Source of the DNA: a virus
DNA length: 20,994 nucleotides
Reading direction: 5' to 3' (one strand)
Virus record (IMG/VR): IMGVR_UViG_3300013094_000337
Span: 1 to 20,994 of that record
Part shown: positions 1-7,548 of the stretch, piece by piece
Position numbering within the stretch: the stretch's first letter is position 1
Layout: each line of letters starts with the position of its first letter
Program-made: the position numbers and the translations under genes
The notes under the pieces: generated by a model
What the model saw: the letters and a program-made list of their open reading frames with translations, nothing else
The model's database searches: none
What the model was told of the DNA's origin: nothing

Positions 1-285
1 AGTTAGGATGCTCGTTTTACCAATTTGACGGCTTGCTAACACAACGTTAAATCTATTTTCTACTAGTGCTTTAAGAATACGTTTTTGATACGGATAAAGC
101 TTGATTGGTTGTTTACCTTCGTCTAGATTAACAATATAAAAAAAGCGAGAAAAGTGTAATACGGATTTGCGTGCACGCTCTAGGTTTTCTACCATAGTCG
201 CAGTCCACTCAAAGTTTGTCTCTGGTGTGGGTAGGTTTTTATTACCCAAATAAAATGTAGTTTGATCCTTTTTAGGTTTGGGCAT
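1..285 (-). CDS. terL: Terminase large subunit, N-terminal part (runs off left edge)
   Basis: This encodes the first 95 residues of the DNA-packaging motor ATPase; the rest lies beyond position 1. Residues 64-68 read YPYQK, the adenine-contacting Q-motif position. Residues 85-91 read SRQIGKT, which matches the deviant Walker A motif of T4 gp17 (SRQLGKT, known from the family). The C-terminal nuclease domain cannot be seen. The start is the ATG complementary to 283-285; no Shine-Dalgarno is visible in front of it. About 85 residues precede the Walker A motif, fewer than in T4 gp17, so the N-terminus is compact. In T4 the terminase gene is co-directional with the sheath and tube genes, but here it is divergent from the tail block. 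The identification is secure from the motif and its setting. Confidence 0.88.
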   Translation of the reverse strand, partial: MPKPKKDQTTFYLGNKNLPTPETNFEWTATMVENLERARKSVLHFSRFFYIVNLDEGKQPIKLYPYQKRILKALVENRFNVVLASRQIGKTSILT

Positions 286-302
286 TGTTATTGCTCGGAT
301 TG

Positions 303-318
303 ATGTAAATATTTACAT
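303..318. promoter_or_regulatory. 16-bp perfect palindrome in the divergent terL/nucleotidyltransferase gap
   Basis: The sequence atgtaaatatttacat is a perfect inverted repeat in the 36-bp gap between two divergent genes. Each strand reads TAAATAT, close to the T4 late promoter core TAAATA, so it could serve as a back-to-back late promoter. It could also be an operator. The symmetry is seen directly; either function is inferred. Confidence 0.4.
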
Positions 319-321
319 AAT

Positions 322-1371
322 ATGTTACCTTCTGCAAATAAGCTTACCTTTGAATACCACGATTCGTTAAATCCGGTATTGTGGCAGAATGGTAAACTTA
401 AGCCTGAAATAAGAGAAAAATTACTAGAAGTAGCGCAAGCGTTTTTAGAGTTTGTAGAAGTTACCATTGATGTAGAAGATATTACCTTAACTGGTTCGTT
501 AGCTAATTTTAACTATACAGAATATAGTGATATTGATCTACACATATTAACAGATTACAATGATTATAATATAGAGAAAGATTTGCTTAAAGATTATTTC
601 AAAGCTAAAAAGACTGTTTGGAATAGCTCCCACAACGTTAAAGTAAAAGGGTATGATGTTGAAGCTTATATACAAGATGTATCTGAACCTCATCACTCTA
701 CCGGGGTATATTCTATAAAGCACGACGATTGGTTAGTTAAACCAGTTAAGGCTGGTGCAGTAGATAAAAAAGCATTACTCAAAAAGGTCGATTCAATGAA
801 AGAGCTTATTAAACACGCATTAAGTGATAAATGCGATGTAGAGTGTGCTGAAAATGTAAAAGACAAAATACTTAAAATGAGACAAGCCGGGTTGGAAAAG
901 TCTGGAGAATTCTCTATTGAAAATTTAGCATTTAAAGAACTAAGACGTACAGGCGAGATAGACAATCTAATTAAAGGTGTAATAGCTAAAACCGATAAAG
1001 AACTTTCATTAAGTCAAGAAAACTTTAAAAGCTTTTTTGGTATACCAGGAATGACCGGTGAGAGAAAGCCACGTGGTCCAAGACACCAGGCTCCATTAGC
1101 TGGGGTAAGAAGATTAATGAATCCTAATGCTAAGACTGTTGGAGTGGTAGCAAAAATGCATACGGATAGAGAAACGCCTTTCTCTCAAATAGAAAACCTT
1201 AAGAAACAGAAACAGGGTAAAGTACCGATAAATCCAACTTTAGCTGCTACAATAGCTCGTTTCTATGATATTAATTTCGATAAAGTAAAAGAGAAACCAC
1301 GTGGTTTAAGTACTAGTGGCATATCGTTAATGTATGATCCAGTGTTTAAAGCGTATTTTTTAACTAAGTAA
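322..1371 (+). CDS. Nucleotidyltransferase-like (pol-beta fold) phage protein
   Basis: The N-terminal half carries the signature of the DNA polymerase beta-type nucleotidyltransferase superfamily. GSL at residues 58-60 is followed nine residues later by SDIDLH at 69-74, giving the two metal-binding aspartates D70 and D72. A third acidic position is plausible at E114 in YDVEAYI. Residues 200-232 hold a conserved-looking helix with FKELRRTGEID. The C-terminal third (about 245-349) is rich in Lys and Arg, including RKPRGPRHQ near 248-256, and could bind nucleic acid or another virion component. Proteins of this type occur in marine T4-like phages, but their substrate is not known to me. It heads the rightward tail block and ends 5 bp before the next gene. 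No Shine-Dalgarno precedes the ATG. The fold call is good; the role is open. Confidence 0.72.
   Translation: MLPSANKLTFEYHDSLNPVLWQNGKLKPEIREKLLEVAQAFLEFVEVTIDVEDITLTGSLANFNYTEYSDIDLHILTDYNDYNIEKDLLKDYFKAKKTVWNSSHNVKVKGYDVEAYIQDVSEPHHSTGVYSIKHDDWLVKPVKAGAVDKKALLKKVDSMKELIKHALSDKCDVECAENVKDKILKMRQAGLEKSGEFSIENLAFKELRRTGEIDNLIKGVIAKTDKELSLSQENFKSFFGIPGMTGERKPRGPRHQAPLAGVRRLMNPNAKTVGVVAKMHTDRETPFSQIENLKKQKQGKVPINPTLAATIARFYDINFDKVKEKPRGLSTSGISLMYDPVFKAYFLTK
1365..1371 (+). promoter_or_regulatory. TAAGTAA, variant of the recurrent upstream motif
   Basis: The motif overlaps the last codons and stop of the previous gene and lies 5 nt before the ATG at 1377. It differs from TAAGTAT at the last base. 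Because it is partly coding (Lys-stop), chance cannot be excluded. Confidence 0.25.
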
Positions 1372-1376
1372 TAACA

Positions 1377-2456
1377 ATGCCAACTCAACTAGATCCAACA
1401 CCTACACCGACTCCTACACCAGTACCTACCTCTACGCAATCTTCAGCTGGAGCGTATTGGGGTGATTTTGCTAAAAAACAAGGGTCAAGAATTGCAAAAA
1501 ATGCACCTGGTGCAATGATAGACTTTGCTAGACGGTTAGGCGGGGGTAAGCCTTCTACCGAACAAAAGGGTGTTGAAATATATGTACCATCTACAAGACT
1601 TTTAATAAGCTATATTAATAAAGCTCAACCGACGGTTGATGCCACCAACCGTGTCACGGTTGATGGGGTATTAGATGATCGACCAGTAATAACTGTAGAA
1701 TATCTTTTAAGAGCTGGAGATAACGTTTTACCAGCAGATGCTAAAAATAAAATAAAAGAGTATTTAGTTAAATTAAACGAAACAGAAGCTTTAGTTTTAA
1801 AGTCTCAAACTCAAACAGAAAATGAGACAGTAAAAATAATTTACTCAGCTGAAAAAAAGTTATGGGTTGCATTTGCTACAGCGACATCTTACGAGACAGC
1901 ACAAACGGCTAAACAATTGTATGCAGCATTACCTTTAGATGACGCTATAAAATTTATAAACGATAATGGTATAAAACTTGCTGGGTATGCAGAAAAAATG
2001 CTTCCATTAGATATTAATGCAATAGAAAACTATAATCCGGCGAACACTGACGTTACAACCGAATTTTTAAAAAAATTAAAAGACTGGAAGGGTACGGGTA
2101 ATCAAAAAATAGTTAATACACTTAGAAAAGAAATTACTTTTTTAGTACATAGTAATAACACAATCGAGATATTGACAGCGCAAGATGAAATAAAGCGAAC
2201 AGGTATTACAGCGAAGGATGTTGCAAGGCATCAACAAACTATTTCTATAGGCTATGTTAAAGGGGTAGAGTCTAATGGTAAAGGAACAAATGAACCGAAA
2301 GCTGGTATATTTGCTTATAAATCTGCGGGGCCGGATAGTTTTAATAGTACAGCAACACCACCAGCAAATCAAGATCAAATCGGTCAAACGAATTTACCGT
2401 TCCAACAAGAATCATTTAATATTACATTTAATAAAGCTCTTAAACGGTTTGAATAA
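1377..2456 (+). CDS. Uncharacterised virion-block protein with Pro/Thr-rich N-terminus
   Basis: I do not recognise this 359-residue protein. It opens with a Pro-Thr dipeptide repeat (residues 6-18, PTPTPTPTPVPTS), a likely flexible linker, then a basic stretch around 33-60. The centre (about 65-260) looks like a mixed alpha/beta globular domain. The C-terminus ends in FNITFNKALKRFE after a polar, Asn/Gln-rich segment. There is no signal peptide or membrane span. It lies 5 bp after the nucleotidyltransferase gene and 2 bp before a tube-fold gene, just upstream of the sheath. That is where T4-like phages keep neck and tail-completion genes (gp13, gp14, gp15, gp3), so a neck or tail-terminator role is a guess from position only. 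Confidence 0.6.
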   Translation: MPTQLDPTPTPTPTPVPTSTQSSAGAYWGDFAKKQGSRIAKNAPGAMIDFARRLGGGKPSTEQKGVEIYVPSTRLLISYINKAQPTVDATNRVTVDGVLDDRPVITVEYLLRAGDNVLPADAKNKIKEYLVKLNETEALVLKSQTQTENETVKIIYSAEKKLWVAFATATSYETAQTAKQLYAALPLDDAIKFINDNGIKLAGYAEKMLPLDINAIENYNPANTDVTTEFLKKLKDWKGTGNQKIVNTLRKEITFLVHSNNTIEILTAQDEIKRTGITAKDVARHQQTISIGYVKGVESNGKGTNEPKAGIFAYKSAGPDSFNSTATPPANQDQIGQTNLPFQQESFNITFNKALKRFE

Positions 2457-2458
2457 AA

Positions 2459-3076
2459 ATGGCTGATCCAACACTACAGCAGTCTATTCTTAACAAGAGT
2501 AGGAAAGATAAATTTATCTTGGTATTAAATTTACCTGATGCTCTTAAGAAACTTAATAAAGCCGGTCAATTAGTTAGAACCACTGAAACATTAAATTTAG
2601 ATGCTTTGCAGTATTCTATATACGGTACTGTTGTACCGCAAAGTGGTATACAACCAGTAAACCTACCTTACGGTGGTCAATTTTTAAATCTTACAACAGG
2701 GAAAAAAGATGACTGGGCTGCTATTACGGTAAATTTTACAGTAGATAACGGATTTAACAATTGGTGGGTATTGTGGAAGTGGTTAAGTTTTATTAACGAT
2801 CCGGAAAAGAGTATAATGGATTCGGATAATTTAACACCGGCAACAAAAACCTCTTTAGATAAAGTATTGTATACAAGTACCAGTAATTTACAACCATACC
2901 AGGCTGACATAACAGTATACGGACTTGATGAGTATAATAACAAAAAAATCCAATGGAATTACTCAAAAGCTTTTATAACTGGGTTGGCGGGAATATCGTA
3001 CAGTTACAGGGATGCAGAACAAATGGAGTCTTCGTTTACGTTTACGTTTAGTCAGCTCGTCGCAGAATTACTTTAA
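2459..3076 (+). CDS. Tail-tube-fold protein upstream of the sheath (tube paralogue or tail terminator)
   Basis: This 205-residue protein shows the same element order as the tail tube protein at 5436. It has an early strand (FILVLNLP, 19-26) and a strand-turn near 50-60 (LQYSIYGTVVP). The pattern ITVNFTVDNGFNNWWVLWKWL at 89-109 parallels the tube protein's strand plus helix (VTFRNDKGG...LEDW). The C-terminal part (149-200) has DITVYGLDEYNN followed by strands ending FTFTFSQL, as in tube proteins. The match is by eye and moderate. It sits between an unknown and the sheath, so it may be an end-of-tail (terminator) ring or a tube variant. The ATG follows the previous stop by 2 bp with no Shine-Dalgarno, which suggests translational coupling. 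Confidence 0.55.
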   Translation: MADPTLQQSILNKSRKDKFILVLNLPDALKKLNKAGQLVRTTETLNLDALQYSIYGTVVPQSGIQPVNLPYGGQFLNLTTGKKDDWAAITVNFTVDNGFNNWWVLWKWLSFINDPEKSIMDSDNLTPATKTSLDKVLYTSTSNLQPYQADITVYGLDEYNNKKIQWNYSKAFITGLAGISYSYRDAEQMESSFTFTFSQLVAELL

Positions 3077-3102
3077 TAATTAAGGGTTTCGTTCCGGAAA
3101 TG

Positions 3103-3124
3103 CCTAAATAATAGTATAATACTA
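3103..3124 (+). promoter_or_regulatory. Candidate promoter region of the sheath gene
   Basis: Two signals lie in the 50-bp gap. CCTAAATA (3103-3110) matches the T4 late promoter TATAAATA at 6 of 8 positions and sits 16 nt before the ATG. The perfect dyad TAGTATAATACTA (3112-3124) contains a TATAAT hexamer (3115-3120) without a convincing -35 box. Either could drive this presumably highly expressed gene. Confidence 0.4.
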
Positions 3125-3126
3125 CT

Positions 3127-5415
3127 ATGGCAACTACCAAACGCGACATTAATTCCCCAGGCGTTCAAATCCGCGAAATCGACCTTAGCACAAGAGCAGT
3201 AGCACCAAACGGTACAAGTGTACTAGTTACAGGTTTTGCGCCTCAAGGTCCAACAGCGGAAATTGTTAACGTTTCAACACTCGCTGAATTTCAGACAATA
3301 TACGGTACACCTACTAATGCAGCTGAACGTTATTTTTATTATTCAGTTAACCAGATTTTTCAAGCTGGTACCAATACACAGGTAAATGTTGCTCGTTTAC
3401 CATACGGTGTAGGTGCAGGTGACGGATTTAATGGTAATAATAGCTATACAGCTTTACTTTATCCAGTAGTTCCTGTTAATACCGGTTCTTCTAACAATAC
3501 GTTTGCTTTAGCTACTTCAGCAGGTTCAACAGCAATAGCTCTTAGTGCTGCTACTGAGTACTGGATTACAGCTCCTATTTTAATTTCATTAAATGAATCT
3601 GATTATAATGCAGTAAAACAAAACAATATTACCTGGTCGTCAACCGGTGCAGGTGCTGGTAGTGCACCAGGTTACTCTTCAATAAGTGATATTGGTAGAT
3701 TCGGTATTATTGTATTAAATGAAGCCAAAACAACTATCAACGAAAAATTTGAAGGTTTTTATATTAACGTAACTGATTCAACAAGTTTCGGACCAACAAC
3801 AAATTACGATTCTGCATTAAGCATTTATTCTATTAACGGTGCTTCTGTTTACGGTAACGCTCCAGCTACTCAAGTGCCTGCTTCTACCCTTACATTTAGC
3901 GTAAGTTCTGCAGCAAATAGTAACATTGATTCAGTATCATTTGCAATTGAAAACGTACCAACGTTTAACATTTCTCCTGGTAGCGGTTATGAAGACGAAG
4001 CAGTATTAAGTGTTGTAAAAGTTAGAACAACACCGTTTGCTAATAACAGTACAGCTTTAACATATAGCTTACAGGAAGGTTATACCGGTTCATTATATGC
4101 TAACCGTACATTGCAAGATCCAAATGGTGGTGCACCTATTACAAACTTTATTAGTAACATTATTAATAATGCATCAGCAAATGTTAGCGTATATGTAAAT
4201 CCAAATATTTCTACTGCTACTGGCTGGTTAAAAGATGATGGTACAGCATTAAAGAAAACAAAAGTGTTACGCACTACTACTAACGGTTATGGTGCTGCAA
4301 ATTATCTTTATGCAGTTGGTGCATATGCTCCTTCCTTAGATAGTATAAACTATAATACAAAACTTATTGGTTCAGTTGCTACTAAACTTGATTATATTCT
4401 TAACGTTGCTGAAAATGCTGAAGTTTACGATTTAGATATTGTTGTTGATGCTGGTCTTACAACTGTTGCAGCTGTAACTGGTTTATATGATGATACATTG
4501 TACTCGTCTACCCTACAAACAACGATTAACACTAACTTAACTGACACTTCTGGTAATTACTCTCCATTTGCAGGTGACGCAGTAGATAGCTGGAGAACGA
4601 TTACAAACAAGTTTGTAGACTTTGCACAATTCCGTCGTAAAGATTGCGTATTCATTTCAGATCCTTTACGTCAAATACTCGTACAGGGTGAAAACTTTAA
4701 AGTATTAGATGATAAGTCAAAGAACTTCTCACTCAATGTTTACTGGCCGCTACGCAATAGTTATAACATTTATAACTCAAGCTATATGGCAGCATACGGT
4801 AACTGGGGTAGAACAGTTGATCAATATACTGGTAAACCAGCTTGGTTACCATTCTCAGCATTTGCTGCAGCAATTTATTCAACTAACGATGCTGTAGCTT
4901 ATCCTTGGGGTGCACCTGCCGGTCTAAACCGCGGTGTTGTAACCGGTATTAGCGATTTAGCAATCAACCCACAGCAGAAACAACGCGACTTACTTTACAA
5001 AGTGTCTATTAACCCTGTAGTTAACTTCCCTAATGAAGGATTTGTAATTATGGGTCAAAAGACAATGCTAAAGACTCCTAGCGCTTTTGACCGTGTTAAT
5101 GTACGTCGTCTATTCTTATATCTAGAAAAGTCAGTACTTGCTACAACAAAGTATTTCGTATTCGAACCAAATACAACGTTTACTCGTAACCGTTTGGTTA
5201 ATACAATTAGCCCTGTATTTGACTTAGCTAAGAACACTCAAGGCATTTACGACTACTTAATTGTATGTAATGATACTAACAATACACCTGATGTTATTGA
5301 TGATAACTCGCTTGTTGTAGATATCTATATTAAGCCAGTTCGTACAGCAGAGTTTATCTTAGTAAACTTCTACGCAACTCGTACAAGTCAGAACTTCCAG
5401 GAGTTACTACAATAA
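3127..5415 (+). CDS. gp18: Contractile tail sheath protein (T4 gp18-like)
   Basis: This is the subunit of the contractile sheath around the tail tube. The N-terminus has the sheath signature SPGVQIREIDLS (residues 10-21) followed by a Gly/Val strand region (VLVTGFAPQGP, 33-43). The C-terminus (about 735-762) has the interlocking strand pattern RTAEFILVNFY. At 762 residues it is longer than T4 gp18 (659); extra Asn/Ser/Thr/Gly-rich sequence between about 110 and 430 is probably a surface insertion. Arginine codons here are mostly CGT or CGC, whereas the flanking nucleotidyltransferase gene prefers AGA, which fits selection for high expression. The gene stands alone behind a 50-bp leader with promoter-like elements, and the tube gene follows 20 bp downstream, the T4 18-19 order. 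Confidence 0.93.
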   Translation: MATTKRDINSPGVQIREIDLSTRAVAPNGTSVLVTGFAPQGPTAEIVNVSTLAEFQTIYGTPTNAAERYFYYSVNQIFQAGTNTQVNVARLPYGVGAGDGFNGNNSYTALLYPVVPVNTGSSNNTFALATSAGSTAIALSAATEYWITAPILISLNESDYNAVKQNNITWSSTGAGAGSAPGYSSISDIGRFGIIVLNEAKTTINEKFEGFYINVTDSTSFGPTTNYDSALSIYSINGASVYGNAPATQVPASTLTFSVSSAANSNIDSVSFAIENVPTFNISPGSGYEDEAVLSVVKVRTTPFANNSTALTYSLQEGYTGSLYANRTLQDPNGGAPITNFISNIINNASANVSVYVNPNISTATGWLKDDGTALKKTKVLRTTTNGYGAANYLYAVGAYAPSLDSINYNTKLIGSVATKLDYILNVAENAEVYDLDIVVDAGLTTVAAVTGLYDDTLYSSTLQTTINTNLTDTSGNYSPFAGDAVDSWRTITNKFVDFAQFRRKDCVFISDPLRQILVQGENFKVLDDKSKNFSLNVYWPLRNSYNIYNSSYMAAYGNWGRTVDQYTGKPAWLPFSAFAAAIYSTNDAVAYPWGAPAGLNRGVVTGISDLAINPQQKQRDLLYKVSINPVVNFPNEGFVIMGQKTMLKTPSAFDRVNVRRLFLYLEKSVLATTKYFVFEPNTTFTRNRLVNTISPVFDLAKNTQGIYDYLIVCNDTNNTPDVIDDNSLVVDIYIKPVRTAEFILVNFYATRTSQNFQELLQ

Positions 5416-5423
5416 CCTTAACA

Positions 5424-5430
5424 TAAGTAT
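5424..5430 (+). promoter_or_regulatory. TAAGTAT motif before the tail tube gene
   Basis: TAAGTAT lies 5 nt before the ATG at 5436 in a 20-bp gap. It differs by one base from the TAAATA core of the T4 late promoter. A late-promoter role is inferred from recurrence at other genes of the block. Confidence 0.45.
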
Positions 5431-5435
5431 TTAAT

Positions 5436-5957
5436 ATGTCACAAACAATACAAGACTTCTTTCGAGTAGCACAAGCAAGAGATTTCGCAAGAGATTATAT
5501 GCTACGTGTTGTATCTTTAGGTAATGATACATTAAACGAAGATGATTTCGTTTATATTACCACAACACAACTACCCTCAAGAGATATTAGCAATCAAACT
5601 GCTACGTATATGGGATTAGATTTCAACTTCCCTGGTACTGTAAAGTATCCAGGTAGCAATGGTTGGAATGTTACTTTCCGTAATGATAAAGGCGGTATTA
5701 TTCGCAAGAAATTAGAAGACTGGCAAATTAACGGAGTATTTGATGATGCAACAAGCACAGGTAATCTTTCAGTAAGAGGTCCTGAATCAATTATTCAGTT
5801 AAATCTTGTAGATGATAAACTAAATGTTCTCAACACTTATAAACTTTTTGGAGCTTATATTCAAAAATTAGGTACTGTTGATTACAATGTAGCAGGTACT
5901 GGTGCACCATTAACGTTCACTGCCCAGCTAGCTTACCACTACTGGAGACACGAATAA
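5436..5957 (+). CDS. gp19: Tail tube protein (T4 gp19-like)
   Basis: This is the major subunit of the inner tail tube through which DNA passes. Its 173 residues match the usual gp19 size (T4 gp19 is 163). Visible family elements are the N-terminal helix and strand (FFRVAQARDFARDYMLRV, 8-25), TTQLPSRD (43-50), the strand-helix unit WNVTFRNDKGGIIRKKLEDW (77-96), the strand IIQLNLVDD (119-127), and the closing GTVDYNVAGTG...FTAQLAYHYW (146-170). It follows the sheath directly and is followed by a strong terminator, as expected for an abundant product. The product of 7549 shares its N-terminus (MSQT.QDF) and is a clear paralogue. This one is the best candidate for the true tube subunit because of its minimal length and its position after the sheath. 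Confidence 0.88.
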   Translation: MSQTIQDFFRVAQARDFARDYMLRVVSLGNDTLNEDDFVYITTTQLPSRDISNQTATYMGLDFNFPGTVKYPGSNGWNVTFRNDKGGIIRKKLEDWQINGVFDDATSTGNLSVRGPESIIQLNLVDDKLNVLNTYKLFGAYIQKLGTVDYNVAGTGAPLTFTAQLAYHYWRHE

Positions 5958-5981
5958 GATATATTAAAGTTTAATCCTATT

Positions 5982-6007
5982 AACCCGGCTCATATTGCCG
6001 GGTTTTT
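5982..6007 (+). terminator. Rho-independent terminator after the tube gene
   Basis: An 8-bp perfect GC-rich stem (AACCCGGC at 5982-5989, GCCGGGTT at 5997-6004) with a 7-nt loop is followed by further T residues to 6007. It ends the sheath/tube transcripts and separates these abundant proteins from the low-copy baseplate genes. A TAAGTAT motif for the next gene follows 13 bp later. Confidence 0.9.
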
Positions 6008-6020
6008 AGTGTACGTATAT

Positions 6021-6027
6021 TAAGTAT
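6021..6027 (+). promoter_or_regulatory. TAAGTAT motif after the terminator
   Basis: TAAGTAT lies 4 nt before the ATG at 6032, directly downstream of the strong terminator. Transcription must restart or read through here, so this is the best-placed promoter candidate of the series. Confidence 0.5.
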
Positions 6028-6031
6028 TAAT

Positions 6032-6811
6032 ATGGCCGAAACAGGACAACAGTCTAGCCTGGGATATACTACATCTAATGATCTATTAAAAACGTATCAA
6101 AGATTGGGTGGAATTGCTTGGACTTATCAATTTCAAGTTAAGGGAATATATAAAACCGGTGGTGGTGCGGTACCTGGTTTTGAATCTACTAGTGTTCTTG
6201 CAACTAAATTACCCGGTAAAAAACTTAATAACGCTACTGTATCTTACGGAGCATTTGACTTTAATGTTCCTATGAATACCGTGTTTCCGGATAATTTAAA
6301 CTGGGCGTTAACATTTTTAAGTGATCAAAAAGGCTTGATAAGAAATTTTTACGAATTATGGCAAGATAGTTTTTATAATTTTAATACTCAACGGTCTAAT
6401 GGAAATCAACTATATGATATAGAATTATCTTACGGTACAGGTACTGCTACTAAGGCTACAATAAATGTACTAAAAGGCTTTGTAAATGATTTTAAAAATA
6501 GTGGTAAGCCGTTAATAACCCCTGATGAAATAGATAATATAGAAAAAAATAATGAAATTGATAGTGATGTAATAGTTTCTTACACCACTGACATTCGTCT
6601 ACCGTCTGATTTGAGAGATAAAATAATAAACGCTTTGAACAAAGCTGACCAGACAGAACCTAGTAGCGTATCTACATATACACTTTATGGTTGTTTTCCG
6701 GTGTTATTAAACGGGTTAGATTTTGACACATCTCAAAAAAATTTAATAAAATTCACTGTTACTTTAGCGTATCAATATTTTAAAAAGGGTAGTAGATCTA
6801 AATCACAATAA
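6032..6811 (+). CDS. Tail-tube-like protein, enlarged paralogue
   Basis: This 259-residue protein keeps tube-fold landmarks: ATKLPGKKL (57-65), FDFNVPMNTVFPDNLNWALTF in the 75-95 region aligning with the tube protein's FNFPGTVKYPGSNGWNVTF, a following DQKGLIRNFYELW helix (98-110), and a C-terminal strand pair ending FTVTLAYQYF (241-250). An acidic, polar insertion at about 155-210 separates the last strands. A diverged tube protein at the baseplate end, comparable in role to T4 gp54 or gp48, is a reasonable inference, but which ring it forms is unknown. The gene begins after the terminator and a TAAGTAT motif and is 3 bp from the next gene. Confidence 0.65.
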   Translation: MAETGQQSSLGYTTSNDLLKTYQRLGGIAWTYQFQVKGIYKTGGGAVPGFESTSVLATKLPGKKLNNATVSYGAFDFNVPMNTVFPDNLNWALTFLSDQKGLIRNFYELWQDSFYNFNTQRSNGNQLYDIELSYGTGTATKATINVLKGFVNDFKNSGKPLITPDEIDNIEKNNEIDSDVIVSYTTDIRLPSDLRDKIINALNKADQTEPSSVSTYTLYGCFPVLLNGLDFDTSQKNLIKFTVTLAYQYFKKGSRSKSQ

Positions 6812-6814
6812 ATT

Positions 6815-7525
6815 ATGAGCACATTAACAGAGTTTTATTTAGATACATCTCAGCACGGGTTTAGTAAAGACTATCAAATATGTATAGGGGGGCTAAATTT
6901 GGGTGGTAATTTTTCAAAACAAAAAGATGCGTGGTTTAATTCATATTTTAAATCTGTTGCAATACCAGGTTTAAAAACGTATACCACTTTTCTCGAGGTG
7001 GGTGGTGGTAGAGTGCCGTTTTCAAACAATATACAGACTCCTGCAGGAGAATCTATTTTAACATTAACGTTTTCTTGTGATGAATCTCAAGAAATATACC
7101 GTTTGTTTAAAGCTTCAACTAAATCAAACCCGGGTGATATTTTAGTATTAAATTTATTAGACGGTGCGGGTGCATATATAAAATCGTATAAGTTTAAGAC
7201 CGATAACGGTTTTAGCTGTATAGGTGTAAGTGATTTAAAATACGATAAAAGCGGTACAGGTAAAATACTTGAATTTAATGTACAGTTCAAATTCGTAAGC
7301 TTTGATGAATATGTTGATAATAATTTTCTTGGAGCTAGAATTGCTGACAGCATAAACCGCGGGCCTTTACCTAATAATATAAAGTTTTCTAAAGGCGCTA
7401 AACAAGATAATAATCCACTTAAAGATATACTTAAAACAATTAATACTGTTACACAAGGATTAAAAGGTGTACAGACGGCTGCAACTGCAATAAAAAGTTT
7501 AGGTAGAGCTGTACGCGGTAGATAA
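6815..7525 (+). CDS. Tail-tube-like protein with helical C-terminal tail
   Basis: The first 165 or so residues of this 236-residue protein follow the tube pattern. They show an N-terminus TEFYLDTSQHGFSKDYQI (5-22) related to those of 5436 and 7549, FKSVAIPGLK (45-54), LTLTFSCDESQEIYRLF (82-98), a strand ILVLNLLDG (109-117), and VSDLKYDKSGTG...FNVQFKF (138-160). A 70-residue extension follows, ending in a Thr/Val/Ala-rich helix (about 202-236) with TVTQGLKGVQTAATAI and a terminal RGR. The 7549 product ends in a similar segment, so the two are duplicates that share a specialised tail. Codons are AGA-rich. It is spaced 3 bp after the preceding gene with no promoter-like motif. Confidence 0.65.
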   Translation: MSTLTEFYLDTSQHGFSKDYQICIGGLNLGGNFSKQKDAWFNSYFKSVAIPGLKTYTTFLEVGGGRVPFSNNIQTPAGESILTLTFSCDESQEIYRLFKASTKSNPGDILVLNLLDGAGAYIKSYKFKTDNGFSCIGVSDLKYDKSGTGKILEFNVQFKFVSFDEYVDNNFLGARIADSINRGPLPNNIKFSKGAKQDNNPLKDILKTINTVTQGLKGVQTAATAIKSLGRAVRGR

Positions 7526-7537
7526 GATATCTCTTAC

Positions 7538-7544
7538 TAAGTAT
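7538..7544 (+). promoter_or_regulatory. TAAGTAT motif before the 7549 gene
   Basis: CTAAGTATA lies in a 23-bp gap, with TAAGTAT ending 4 nt before the ATG at 7549. Spacing and sequence equal those at 6032, 10705 and 12579. Confidence 0.45.
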
Positions 7545-7548
7545 ACAT

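Noticed and set aside
693-965. Minus-strand 90-codon open frame
   Set aside because: It lies wholly inside the nucleotidyltransferase gene, lacks family motifs and is a shadow frame. The same applies to the other minus-strand frames inside the tail genes (for example 2142-2387, 4080-4274, 10057-10302, 15478-15798, 16581-16811).
2275-2466. Plus-strand open frame overlapping the end of the 1377 gene and the start of the 2459 gene
   Set aside because: The product is Lys/Leu/Ile-rich without structure, and the two overlapping frames are clearly coding.
3082-3104. Imperfect hairpin (AGGGTTTC...GGAAATGCCT) as a terminator
   Set aside because: The stem is interrupted and no T-run follows on the plus strand.
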